From assembly GCA_963733845.1 (NCBI GenBank), contig CAVTEM010000007.1, positions 62,001-126,000 of the forward strand: 64,000 bases of DNA. The letters run 5' to 3'. The DNA is from DATFQE01 sp963733845 (GTDB taxonomy: Bacteria > Actinomycetota > Thermoleophilia > Gaiellales > Gaiellaceae). Under the pieces are notes generated by a model. That model saw only the letters and a program-made list of their open reading frames with translations, was not told where the DNA came from and ran no database searches. Both the position numbers and the translations under genes were made by a program. Shown here in pieces: positions 22,716 to 30,980 of this stretch (position 1 is its first letter; every line of letters starts with the position of its first letter).

Positions 22716-25223
22716 TTATCGGTTTCGCCCGGGCGGCGCCGTGGGCGGCACCGCGTGCATGACGGTCAGCGTCACGCGATCGTCCCGATACGACACCCTG
22801 AACAGGTGGCCTCCCGTCAGCCACGCGCGATTTTCGGGCAGCTTGTCGAATCTGCCCCTGACGGACCCGCCCTTCATGATCGTCAGCACGGTGCCCTGGG
22901 TCAGGGCTCCTCGCACATCCAGGGCAAGTTCTCCGTCCAACACGAGGCCGCCCTCAGCGTCGACACTCGTGTATTCGCTATCGCTCCAGACGGTCACGGC
23001 GAGGCGACCCTCGCGGCCGATGCGCACATCCCCACCGACGTTCAGCACGTTGCCGGGGACGCTGGTGAAGAGCGCCGCGGATTCGGCCGGCGTGAGACCG
23101 GGCTGCAGCACGCCGCTGTCGACGTCGATGCTGCCTCCCACGAAACCGCTGCCGCCGAGTGTGCCGCCTTCGACGTCGATCGAGCTTGCGTGCGAGCCGG
23201 TGATCGAAAGCTTGCCGCCTTCAACCGCCGTGCCGCCCTCGTAGGTGGCGTCGCCCGTCATGATCAGCGTCCCGGGGCCTTGCTTGGTCAGAGAAGCCGT
23301 GTAGAGGTTGTTGTCGATCTTGTGCTGAATGTCGGCCGCGCGCGCATCCATCCATTCCTTGCGCCAGTTGACGGCGTCCGCATAGGTGATCTTGTCGTAC
23401 AACTCGGGATGGCCGTTAGTAATAGCTTGGATGTAAGGATCACCCAGAATGCCCTGAAGCATGAAGGCCTGGTCGCTAAGCGTGCCGTCTTGCTTCAGCA
23501 CGTTGGGGCTGAATTCACCAGCGTAGGCAATGCCTTGCTGCTTGTAGCCCGCCAGCCACGCCAGATCTTGCCTTTCCCGTTCCTTGATCGCGATCTGGCT
23601 GATGTCGTTCGACCAGACGTCCAGGGGCGTTTTGTTCATGCTGTAGGTCATGGGGCTCAGGAACTGGCCGGGGCCGTGCATGCCCTTGGCGAGATCGGGG
23701 ATACCCCAGCCCCAGCGTTCGTCCGGAAGACCATCGGGCGCGGTCCAGGCGGTGGATGCCCCGGTGGGGGAGGTTTGCCCGGTGCCGAGGAACCTCACGC
23801 CGTCCGACATCTTGTTGTTCGCCGTGGTCAACATCAGCTCACGCACCTGCATGGCGTTCATGTCCGGATAGCGGGAGAGCAGCACCCCCATCGCCGCTGT
23901 AGCAACGGGCGTTGCCGGCGACGTGCCGCTTGAATTTGCATAGTTCGTATCACCGGCGCTGCTCGTGGTCCGAACATTGTTTGAAGGGGTCGACACGGTA
24001 AACCATTTGGCGAGCCCCGCCTCGTTAAACCCGAACTGCTTTGAGTATTCGGGGTTGGTCGCAGTGGGCGGTTGCACCCCGCCGACGGCTACCCACTGTT
24101 TTTCCGCCCAGGGATTGAAGACGGGATACGCCGGGCGATAATACGGGTTGCTCCAGTCGTTGTTGCCGGACGACCTTACGTTGACCGTACCGCTGTCCTT
24201 GATCGCATCCCAGATGGCTTCCATAAAGGACCGCCCGGGATAGCTCGGATTGTATTGAATGCCGCCTGCCGAATAGCTCTTCTTGAAGAAGAAATACTGG
24301 TACTCCAGGTCCTTCAGGTACTCGTTGGGAATGATAGTCGCCATGGCCGTGGCGCTGGCGCTGTCCTTGCCAGGCAGCTGATAGGCGTTGGCGAGATTGC
24401 CGTCGGCTCCAAGATCGTTTCCGAGACCGTCGAAGCGGGTTCTGTTGAGAGTCTGGACGAAAGAGCCCCAACTGCTGTTGATGACCTGGGCGCCTGCGTC
24501 GACCAGGGCCTTATTGGCTGTATGCCAGTACACGTAATCGTGGAAAGGACCGTGGGACTGGGTATCGGAACCGCCGGTCTTGGCGACCTGCATCTTCGAT
24601 CCAAAGGCGATGCCGTGCTGGTCCTTACCATCGCGTATGCCGGAGGTAACCCCAAGCATGCCGGTCCCATGCGAGTAATCACTTGTTCTCGCCTGATCAC
24701 CGGCCACAGTGAACGGCTCGCCCGCAGTGAACGGGTTCGTCGGGGTCGCGCCGCGATACCCGAAGCCGGACGTGCCGTAGACACCCTCCGCTTGCACCGA
24801 ATCGATCAGCTCGGTCTGAAATGCTTCGTGTGTAGCCCTGTAGCCCGAGTCCATCATGCCCAGCGTGACACCCTGCCCGCAGTACCCCAGAGCGAAGGCG
24901 GTGGACGCATTTACCGCGTCGAGCTGCCATGGAGCATTGACCGCGGTGCCAGGAGTGGAAGGATTGTGGCCGGTGTAAAAGCCATACTCCGGCGTTTCCC
25001 AGCTGGCTTTTGCAGCATCCAGTTCCGATGGACTCGTGGCGACAAAGCCAGGGTCTCCCGGATACGACCACTGCGCGCACGACGACTGAGTCGCGCCGAC
25101 CGCAGAACCGGCAAAGACCAGTGAGGACAGGCAAACACTAAGTGCAAGGAAAACGACGCCCGTTCTCTGTTGCCACTTTGTCACAATGACATTTGGCCGA
25201 ATTGGTTGATGCCTTGCTTCCAT
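22716..25223 (-). CDS. autotransporter-type S8 serine protease passenger lacking a beta-barrel
   Basis: About 835 residues from ATG 25223 (MEARHQP; an ATG at 25277 would add 18). The signal peptide is VVFLALSVCLSSLVFAGSAVGA. The S8 domain has Asp in LGMMDSGYRATHEAF, His in DYSHGTGMLGV and Ser in NSSGTSPATPVATAA, with SSGNNDW as the oxyanion Asn. The C-terminal 200 residues contain the autotransporter-associated strand repeat (LTKQGPGTLIMTGDATYEGG) and the passenger end (VLTIMKGGSVRGRFDKLPEN). Relatives are proteobacterial autotransporter proteases, which end in a ~280-residue outer-membrane barrel. Here the protein stops after DDRVTLTVMHAVPPTAPPG with no barrel. Base composition is lower in GC than the neighbours. 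Transfer is likely. Confidence 0.85.
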   Translation of the reverse strand: MEARHQPIRPNVIVTKWQQRTGVVFLALSVCLSSLVFAGSAVGATQSSCAQWSYPGDPGFVATSPSELDAAKASWETPEYGFYTGHNPSTPGTAVNAPWQLDAVNASTAFALGYCGQGVTLGMMDSGYRATHEAFQTELIDSVQAEGVYGTSGFGYRGATPTNPFTAGEPFTVAGDQARTSDYSHGTGMLGVTSGIRDGKDQHGIAFGSKMQVAKTGGSDTQSHGPFHDYVYWHTANKALVDAGAQVINSSWGSFVQTLNRTRFDGLGNDLGADGNLANAYQLPGKDSASATAMATIIPNEYLKDLEYQYFFFKKSYSAGGIQYNPSYPGRSFMEAIWDAIKDSGTVNVRSSGNNDWSNPYYRPAYPVFNPWAEKQWVAVGGVQPPTATNPEYSKQFGFNEAGLAKWFTVSTPSNNVRTTSSAGDTNYANSSGTSPATPVATAAMGVLLSRYPDMNAMQVRELMLTTANNKMSDGVRFLGTGQTSPTGASTAWTAPDGLPDERWGWGIPDLAKGMHGPGQFLSPMTYSMNKTPLDVWSNDISQIAIKERERQDLAWLAGYKQQGIAYAGEFSPNVLKQDGTLSDQAFMLQGILGDPYIQAITNGHPELYDKITYADAVNWRKEWMDARAADIQHKIDNNLYTASLTKQGPGTLIMTGDATYEGGTAVEGGKLSITGSHASSIDVEGGTLGGSGFVGGSIDVDSGVLQPGLTPAESAALFTSVPGNVLNVGGDVRIGREGRLAVTVWSDSEYTSVDAEGGLVLDGELALDVRGALTQGTVLTIMKGGSVRGRFDKLPENRAWLTGGHLFRVSYRDDRVTLTVMHAVPPTAPPGRNR

Positions 25224-25789
25224 TTCTGAGCCCCCATTCGCAATTTTGAAATTGGCGCCGTTAGAGCGCTCAAGCATGCCTCCACCGACGGAACCGGACG
25301 GTTGGAATGCGGCGCACCGGTCCCGCGCCGGTCAACGCGCGCAGGACGTCATACACCGCCTGGTGGGACACCGTAGGGAGCCAGGTGAGACCGATGGCAG
25401 GCCCAACCCCACTATCGCTGGTCATCAGATCGGCCGTCGCCGCCACCCTCCTGGATCGGTCTTCGCGATATTTTCATAAATGGGGAACAACTGCAGTGGG
25501 AACACTGAGGGAACACCAGTGCGGGCACGCGCGTCAACTCGCGGTCACTCGTTCGGTGGCGAATGCTCGGGTTTCCGGGGCTTTCGTGGTCGCCGTGACC
25601 CGCGCTTGCCCTCGCTTCCCTCCTCGTCGCTGAATGGTAAGGAGGGGGTCTCCGGTTCGAGTCCGGAAGAGGGCTTGAAGTTCCTGCAAACGCGCCTTCT
25701 GTTGTCTTGCCAGGCACAGCGCCGGAGTTCAGTATGGAGGGGGTCAGCGAGGGGTCGCGGTGACGCCAGTTCTCTGTCGAGCGTGCTGG
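25224..25789. other. 566-base spacer holding the attR-like tRNA fragment
   Basis: No protein gene is supported. The notable content is the tRNA-Thr 3' fragment at 25634-25687. Short open frames here give GLEPETPSLP- or DSNRRPPPYHS-type peptides, which are antisense translations of tRNA sequence. Confidence 0.6.
25634..25687. repeat. attR-like partial tRNA-Thr (3' half) with a different T stem
   Basis: Begins in the anticodon loop (ATGGTAAGGAGG) and runs through a perfect T arm TCCGG-TTCGAGT-CCGGA and the acceptor strand AGAGGGC to GAAGTTCCTGC. Compared with the tRNA at 21185, both sides of the T stem differ but still pair (GACGG/CCGTC there, TCCGG/CCGGA here). This copy therefore derives from a different functional tRNA-Thr, carried in by the element or left by an earlier host, and not from drift of the local gene. 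Confidence 0.75.
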
Positions 25790-26446
25790 TCACTGCTGCA
25801 TCCTTGGATCGTGCGTAGGGTCGGCGTACATGGAAGGGCAGCCGTGATCGATGGCTTCGGGGCGCAGTTCGTAGTGCCAGGGTTCGTTGCCGTAGATCTG
25901 GCACAGCCCGTACTCGGCGCCGTGCTCGGACAGCCACGCCGTGGCATCGAAGTCCCCAATGTCGACCGCCTCGCCCGACACGTGAGCAGACGTCTCCGCG
26001 GTGGCCACCCACCGGGCGGCTTCCTCTTCGGATCCGTACTCCGAGACCGCCTCACGGAGAAGCTGATTCTGGTACTCCGGGGAACGCCAGCCACTATCGA
26101 CGAAGAACTCGACCCGGTCGTCCGCGGCATCAGTTGCAGCCTGGCGGAGGGCACCGAGGAGAGCTGGATCAAGGTTGGCTACAGCCGGAATCTCGTCAGC
26201 AAAGACCGTCGTGCCGTCGGGGACGGCACCGTCAGCCTCGCCAAGCGCACCACGGTGCTCACTGCGAAGACCACGGTGCTCACTGCGAAGGACATCGATG
26301 GGTGATGCGGCCGACGAGGACGAGGACGCCAGCAACTGGTAGCCGAGGGCTGCGGCGATCGCCGCGACGACGGCTAGCAGGCCGGCGACACGGATCCTGC
26401 GAATCCGAATCCGACGGGTCGTTCGTGCTGGTTCGCGGTAGGTCAT
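25790..26446 (-). CDS. M15-family D-Ala-D-Ala carboxypeptidase (VanY-like)
   Basis: 218 residues from ATG 26446. One N-terminal membrane helix (VAGLLAVVAAIAAALGYQLLA) anchors an extracytoplasmic domain. The zinc signature is SAHVSGEAVDIGDFDA (S-x-H-x2-G-x-A-x-D), the general-base region is NEPWHYEL (E-x-x-W-H), and WRSPEYQNQL is the family's substrate loop. It should trim the terminal D-Ala of peptidoglycan stem peptides. It is divergent from an OmpR-type response regulator and histidine kinase, the same partners as VanY/VanR/VanS. Confidence 0.9.
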   Translation of the reverse strand: MTYREPARTTRRIRIRRIRVAGLLAVVAAIAAALGYQLLASSSSSAASPIDVLRSEHRGLRSEHRGALGEADGAVPDGTTVFADEIPAVANLDPALLGALRQAATDAADDRVEFFVDSGWRSPEYQNQLLREAVSEYGSEEEAARWVATAETSAHVSGEAVDIGDFDATAWLSEHGAEYGLCQIYGNEPWHYELRPEAIDHGCPSMYADPTHDPRMQQ

Positions 26447-26532
26447 GCCGCCATTCAAGGCAGCGTGGTGTTGCCAGCACGTATGTGATTTTCGATATGC
26501 CGACGACATGCGCCAGCTCGTAGCATCGGAGC

Positions 26533-27210
26533 ATGCGTGTGTTGATCGTTGAGGACGAGCCCTATCTGGCAGAAGCCATCCGCGCTGGCCTGCGCCTGGA
26601 AGCGATCGCGGCCGACATCGCAGGCGACGGCGACACCGCTCTGGAGCGGCTGGGCCTCAACGCCTACGACATCGCCGTCCTCGACCGAGACATCCCCGGC
26701 CCTACCGGCGACGAGATTGCCAAACGCATCGTCGCCTCCGGCAGCGGCATGCCGATCCTCATGCTCACCGCTGCCGACCGTCTCGACGACAAGGCCACCG
26801 GGTTCGAGCTCGGCGCCGACGACTACCTCACCAAGCCGTTCGAGCTGCAAGAGCTCGTGCTCCGTCTCAGAGCACTCGACCGCAGGCGCGCCCACAACAG
26901 GCCACCCGTGCGAGAGATCGCAGGTCTCCGGCTGGATCCGTTCCGCCGAGAGGTCTACCGCGACGGCCGCTACGTCGCGCTGACCAGGAAGCAGTTCGCA
27001 GTGCTCGAAGTCCTCGTCGCCGCCGAAGGCGGCGTCGTCAGCGCCGAAGAACTCCTAGCGCGAGCATGGGATGAGAACGCGGACCCGTTCACCAACGCCG
27101 TGCGCATCACCGTCTCGGCACTGCGCAAACGCCTCGGCGAACCCTGGATCATCGCCACCGTGCCCGGCGTCGGCTACCGCATCGACACGCAACCAGAACA
27201 CCAGGCGTGA
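26533..27210 (+). CDS. OmpR-family response regulator (VanR-like)
   Basis: 225 residues. The receiver has DE in LIVEDEPYLAEAI, phospho-Asp in IAVLDRDIPGPTG, Thr in LMLTAAD and Lys in DDYLTKPFELQEL; the C-terminal winged helix ends VPGVGYRIDT. Its stop overlaps the kinase start by four bases. It is divergent from the VanY-like carboxypeptidase across 86 bases, which it probably controls. Codon choice and protein sequence are closer to Micrococcales-type VanR/CutR regulators than to the window's other regulator at 11123; this is an impression, not a measurement. Confidence 0.92.
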   Translation: MRVLIVEDEPYLAEAIRAGLRLEAIAADIAGDGDTALERLGLNAYDIAVLDRDIPGPTGDEIAKRIVASGSGMPILMLTAADRLDDKATGFELGADDYLTKPFELQELVLRLRALDRRRAHNRPPVREIAGLRLDPFRREVYRDGRYVALTRKQFAVLEVLVAAEGGVVSAEELLARAWDENADPFTNAVRITVSALRKRLGEPWIIATVPGVGYRIDTQPEHQA

Positions 27211-28526
27211 GGGAGAAGAGCGTGGATAGAGCCCCTGGTCTGAGCGTTCGCCTCAAACTCACCCTCAGCTACGCCGGGTTCCTCATGCTTGCGGGTGCCT
27301 TGATGCTCGCCGCCGCGTGGCTCGCCGGCCAGCCCGGGCAATCGTTCGAGTCCCTCCTGCGATACGTACCCGACGGTGTGATCAGCACCATCGGTGAATT
27401 GGTGCCCGGGAACAACTCCTTCCTCCTGCGCGCTTTCGCTCCGGCCGCGGCCATCGTGCTGGCGTTTCTGCTGGTATTCGGTCTTCTGGGAGGATGGCTT
27501 CTCGCCGGCCGGATGCTCGCCCCCCTGACTCGCATCACAGATGCCACACGCATGGCAGCGACCGGATCGCTCTCCCATCGAATCCGGCTTCCGGGCCGCA
27601 GAGACGAGTTCCGCGAACTCGCCGATGCCTTCGACACCATGCTCACACGGCTCGAAGCACACGTCACCGAACAGCAGAGATTCGCAGCCAACGCTTCCCA
27701 CGAACTACGCACCCCACTGGCGATCACTCAGACTCTGCTCGACGTCGCCAGCAACGATCCGAACCGTGACACCGGCGAGCTCGTCGAACGCCTCCACGCC
27801 GTCAACACCCGAGCGATCGACCTCACTGAAGCATTGCTCCTGCTCAGCCGCGCCGACCAACGGTCCTTCACCCGAGAACACGTCGACCTGTCCCTCATAG
27901 CGGAAGAAGCCACTGAAACGCTCCTCCCCCTCGCAGAAAAACGCGGCATCACCATCGAGACCTCCGGCGACCTGACCCCCACCATCGGCTCACACGCGCT
28001 CCTGCTGCAGTTGAGCACGAACCTCGTGCACAACGCGATCGTCCACAACCTGCCTGAACAGGGCACCGTGTGGGTCACGACCAGCGTTCACCCCAAGAGT
28101 GTGGTGCTCACCGTCGAGAACACCGGCGAGAAGCTCAACCCACAGTTAGTTGCCACGCTTGCCGAGCCGTTTCTTCGCGGCACCAAACGCATACGCACCG
28201 ACCACGCAGGTGTCGGCCTCGGCCTGGCAATCGTCAAGAGCATCACCCAGGCACACGACGGAACCCTCACCCTCACCCCCCGGGCCGCTGGCGGGCTCCG
28301 CGCCACGGTGCAACTAGCCGCCGCGCCACGTTATGGAGCCCAGCGGTCGCAAACGATCGTGGCAAGAGTTGGGCGGTCCGAAATCGGTTTCGGGACGCTC
28401 AACTGGCCGTCTTCGGTCACGCCCTCGCTGCCAGCCCGGGTCGCGCTGCCCACACGGCGGCCTGTTCCGTCGCCCACGACAGGGCGTGGTCGGCGATCTC
28501 CTCCCAGCCGGTCTGCGAGGGCATGA
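27207..28526 (+). CDS. sensor histidine kinase (VanS/CutS-like) with aberrant C-terminal tail
   Basis: GTG start overlapping the regulator stop. Two membrane helices (LTLSYAGFLMLAGALMLAAAWL; AAAIVLAFLLVFGLLGGWLL), HAMP, H-box NASHELRTPLAITQTL, N-box LSTNLVHNAIVHN, and G2 DHAGVGLGLAIVKS. The kinase should end near 28325 (GGLRATVQLAAAP). Instead the frame continues about 65 residues, antisense over the end of the convergent hydrolase gene (28417), as low-complexity Arg/Pro/Ser sequence. Either the natural stop was lost at a recombination junction or a base error removed it. The VanY/RR/HK block may therefore end at about 28325. Confidence 0.88.
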   Translation: MREKSVDRAPGLSVRLKLTLSYAGFLMLAGALMLAAAWLAGQPGQSFESLLRYVPDGVISTIGELVPGNNSFLLRAFAPAAAIVLAFLLVFGLLGGWLLAGRMLAPLTRITDATRMAATGSLSHRIRLPGRRDEFRELADAFDTMLTRLEAHVTEQQRFAANASHELRTPLAITQTLLDVASNDPNRDTGELVERLHAVNTRAIDLTEALLLLSRADQRSFTREHVDLSLIAEEATETLLPLAEKRGITIETSGDLTPTIGSHALLLQLSTNLVHNAIVHNLPEQGTVWVTTSVHPKSVVLTVENTGEKLNPQLVATLAEPFLRGTKRIRTDHAGVGLGLAIVKSITQAHDGTLTLTPRAAGGLRATVQLAAAPRYGAQRSQTIVARVGRSEIGFGTLNWPSSVTPSLPARVALPTRRPVPSPTTGRGRRSPPSRSARA

Positions 28527-29265
28527 GGTGCGCTCGGCCCTCGTACTCGACGACCTCGGTGATCGTGCCCTCCGCCTTGTAGTGCTTCGCGTTCGAGCGC
28601 TGGATCGACGGGGGCATGAGGTGATCCTCGCCGCCAGAGATGAAGAGCAGCGGCGCCCGGTCGGGGTTCTTGTAGTCCACGTGCGTGTCGTCGGGCCCCG
28701 GATGGATGTTCGCGAGCGCACTGCTCCAGAACACGCGGCCCGACGCGGGGATGTGGTAGCGGTCGTAGAGCCTTCGCGCCTCCTCCTCGCTGAACGTGTT
28801 CGTGAACACGTAGCGCCATTGCTCGAAGGTGAACCCGACGGCCTTGTGCCGGTTGGCGGGGTTCTTGAGGACGGGGAAGCTCGACCTGATCTGTGACAGC
28901 GGCAGGCGCTTGACGCCCTCGGTCGGCGCCGAGTTGATCGCGACGCCGGCGGCGCCGTAGCCCCGATCCATCAGCAGCTGCATGAAGACGCCACCGGCCG
29001 AATGACCCATCAGGATCGGCGCCGGCTCGATCTGCGAGACGACAGACTCCAGATGCTCGACGACCGCCGGCACCGTGAGGTCCACGATGGGCGTCGGGTC
29101 CGCATTCAGCGCCTCGACCTCCACCTCGAAGCCGGGGTATGCCGGAGTCAGGACGCGGTAGCCGCGGCTCTCGTAGCGAGCCTTCCAGTCCTCCCAGCTT
29201 CGCGGCGTCACCCAGAAGCCATGGATCAGCACAATCGTGTCGGGGGTCGTCGCGTCAGTGCTCAT
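28417..29265 (-). CDS. alpha/beta hydrolase
   Basis: 282-residue alpha/beta-fold hydrolase. Oxyanion loop IVLIHGFWVTPRSWEDW, nucleophile GHSAGG, acid in LFISGGEDHLMPPSIQ and His in YEGRAHLMPS. The start is ATG 29265, with AAAGGACGAC upstream. The class includes esterases; close relatives are widespread, of unknown substrate. It stands alone, converging with the sensor kinase whose reading frame overruns its 3' end. Confidence 0.9.
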   Translation of the reverse strand: MSTDATTPDTIVLIHGFWVTPRSWEDWKARYESRGYRVLTPAYPGFEVEVEALNADPTPIVDLTVPAVVEHLESVVSQIEPAPILMGHSAGGVFMQLLMDRGYGAAGVAINSAPTEGVKRLPLSQIRSSFPVLKNPANRHKAVGFTFEQWRYVFTNTFSEEEARRLYDRYHIPASGRVFWSSALANIHPGPDDTHVDYKNPDRAPLLFISGGEDHLMPPSIQRSNAKHYKAEGTITEVVEYEGRAHLMPSQTGWEEIADHALSWATEQAAVWAARPGLAARA

Positions 29266-29449
29266 GCGTCGTCCTTTCGGGTCGAGGAGCCAACGGGCTC
29301 AAGAAACGTCAGCCGTTGAGTTTAGGAATGCGAGCAGATCGTTGCCGGGCTGCTCCTTGTGTGTGTCGGTGATGCCGTTGTTCCAGCTCTAATGTGAAGG
29401 TTCGGCTCGACGTGACGTACGCTCGCTGCTAACCGAACGGGAGGCTGTG

Positions 29450-29752
29450 ATGGTTCGCTTGTTTGTGCGCATCAACGTCGCCGATTACGAGGCTTGGAGG
29501 AAGGTGTACGACCAGTTCTATGGGGAGCGCAGCGCCATGGGTGTCATGGGCGCCGCCGCGTTTCAGTTAGTCGACGACCCGAACGACGTCACCGTATGGC
29601 ACGACTTCGAGACTGCCGAAGTGGCGAGCGCTTTCGTCTCGTCGGATGCCCTACGGAACGTCATGCAGCGTGCAGGCGTCCAAGGCGAGCCCCAGTTCTG
29701 GTTCACCACTGAGAGCTGGCGGCCAGCACCGAGTTTCGCGTCGAGGCTCTAG
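29450..29752 (+). CDS. small dimeric alpha/beta-barrel-like protein (possible monooxygenase fold)
   Basis: 100 residues from ATG 29450, with GGGAGG 6 bases upstream. The pattern VRLFVRINVADYEAWRKVYD, then a helix, GAAAFQLVDDPNDVTVWHDF, ETAEVASAFVSSDALRNVM, and a last strand QFWFTTESW suggests the two-repeat ferredoxin-like fold of antibiotic-biosynthesis monooxygenases and related stress-response barrels. No catalytic residues can be named. It stands alone, so its role is open. Confidence 0.6.
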   Translation: MVRLFVRINVADYEAWRKVYDQFYGERSAMGVMGAAAFQLVDDPNDVTVWHDFETAEVASAFVSSDALRNVMQRAGVQGEPQFWFTTESWRPAPSFASRL

Positions 29753-29870
29753 CTGAAAGCAGAGCTCCTCTGTGGTTGTGGTCAGGCGGCTGCCGGTAAC
29801 GTCGCGGCCCTCGACGATCAGGTCAACCGTCGCCTGCGGCACGACTCGTACGACATCGAGTGGTTGCTCC

Positions 29871-30980
29871 ATGCGTTGGAGCAGCCGAACTAGGTTGCTT
29901 CGACGAACGCGGGCGGCGATTCTCCTGGCCATTGCTGTCTGCGTGGCCGCACTTCTGACTGCTGCGGCTCCGGCTGCCGACAGCGCGCCGGCACCGACGC
30001 AGGTCTACTTCCTGCAAGGCGAGCAGCTCGTCCCCGTCCCTCGGCCGGGATCCACACTTCGAGCAGCCGTGACTGCGCTCCTCGCCGGCCCGAGCAAGGC
30101 GGAATCTGCGCGGCAATTCCGCACGCTCGTGCCGGCCGGGACGCGCCTACGTTCCGTCCGCGTCGCGAACGGCGTCGCGACCGTCGACCTCGGCGAGGGG
30201 TTCGCGGCCGGCCGGAACGGCGAATCGCTCAGCGCGCGGATCGCGCAACTCGTCTTCACGGCGACGGCCGTGCGGGGAGTCAAGTCCGTCCGAGTGCTGA
30301 TCGCGGGCGGCGTGCCGCTCGGGCTGTTCCCCGGAATCGCCCTCTCGAGGCCGATCACCCGTAAGCAGGCCGCGCAGCCGGTCGTCCCGCCTCCGAAGCC
30401 GCCGCCGGACGCCTCGGGCCCCTCGCAGCCGGACGTACGGGCGCTGCAACAACGCCTCGCGGATCTCGGCTATCTCGCCGCGGACGGCGTCGACGGCGTG
30501 GCCGGCGATCAGACACGGTTCGCAGTGATCGCCTTCCAGAAATGGCAACGCGCCCGGGCCGATGGAATCGTCGGGCCCCAGACAAGGGCGGCGCTCGAGC
30601 AGGCGGTCAGGCCGACACCGATCCGGTCGGGGCCGGGCGGACACCGGATCGAGGTCCTGCTCGACCGCCAGCTTACGTTGGCGATCGACGACAACGTGGT
30701 CGTCCGGGTGATCCACATGTCGTCCGGCAAGCCGGGCTTCGCGACGCCCACAGGCTCGTACGCGGTGTTCCGGAAAGAGGCTCGTTCCTGGTCGGTGCCG
30801 TACAAGGTGTGGCTGCCCTGGGCCACCTACTTCGTCGGAGGCGTCGCCTTCCACGAGTATCCCGACGTTCCCGTCGTTCCAGCCTCGCACGGCTGCGTCA
30901 GGACCCCGCGCTATGACGCCAGGTGGCTGTACGAGTTCACGCCGAACGGCACGCCGGTCGTCGTGTTCGGACGCTCATGA
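29871..30980 (+). CDS. secreted L,D-transpeptidase with GerMN and peptidoglycan-binding domains
   Basis: About 369 residues from ATG 29871 (or TTG 29893). Signal peptide AAILLAIAVCVAALLTAAAP. Domains: GerMN at about 60-165 (GSTLRAAVTALLAGPSKAES; VATVDLGEGFAAG), a PG-binding-1 three-helix domain (VRALQQRLADLGYLAADGVD...GIVGPQTRAAL), and a C-terminal YkuD domain with the catalytic cysteine in SHGCVRTP and HEYPDVP before it. It should form 3-3 cross-links or attach proteins to peptidoglycan outside the membrane. Its stop overlaps the start of the binding-protein gene (ATGA), so the two are co-expressed. Confidence 0.9.
   Translation: MRWSSRTRLLRRTRAAILLAIAVCVAALLTAAAPAADSAPAPTQVYFLQGEQLVPVPRPGSTLRAAVTALLAGPSKAESARQFRTLVPAGTRLRSVRVANGVATVDLGEGFAAGRNGESLSARIAQLVFTATAVRGVKSVRVLIAGGVPLGLFPGIALSRPITRKQAAQPVVPPPKPPPDASGPSQPDVRALQQRLADLGYLAADGVDGVAGDQTRFAVIAFQKWQRARADGIVGPQTRAALEQAVRPTPIRSGPGGHRIEVLLDRQLTLAIDDNVVVRVIHMSSGKPGFATPTGSYAVFRKEARSWSVPYKVWLPWATYFVGGVAFHEYPDVPVVPASHGCVRTPRYDARWLYEFTPNGTPVVVFGRS

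Larger units (their letters stand above)
21216..25687. mobile_element. remnant of a tRNA-Thr-integrated element (about 4.5 kb)
   Basis: Bounded by direct repeats of the tRNA-Thr 3' half (21216 and 25634). Immediately inside the tRNA end is a tyrosine-integrase remnant reading towards the tRNA, the usual place for such a gene. Cargo: a cupin protein (21980-22444) and an autotransporter-like subtilase (22716-25223) that is visibly lower in GC and more proteobacterial in type than the neighbours. The 271 bases at 22445-22715 and the stretch between the integrase and cupin hold no gene I can support. No replication, excision or conjugation genes remain, so it is immobile or a relic. Confidence 0.65.

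Noticed and set aside
22566..25124. Plus-strand open frames of 350-455 residues
   Set aside because: Antisense to the S8 passenger; composition follows the complement of the real gene.
25634..25687. Second tRNA-Thr gene
   Set aside because: Only the 3' half is present; the 5' acceptor strand and D arm are absent, so it is an attachment-site copy.
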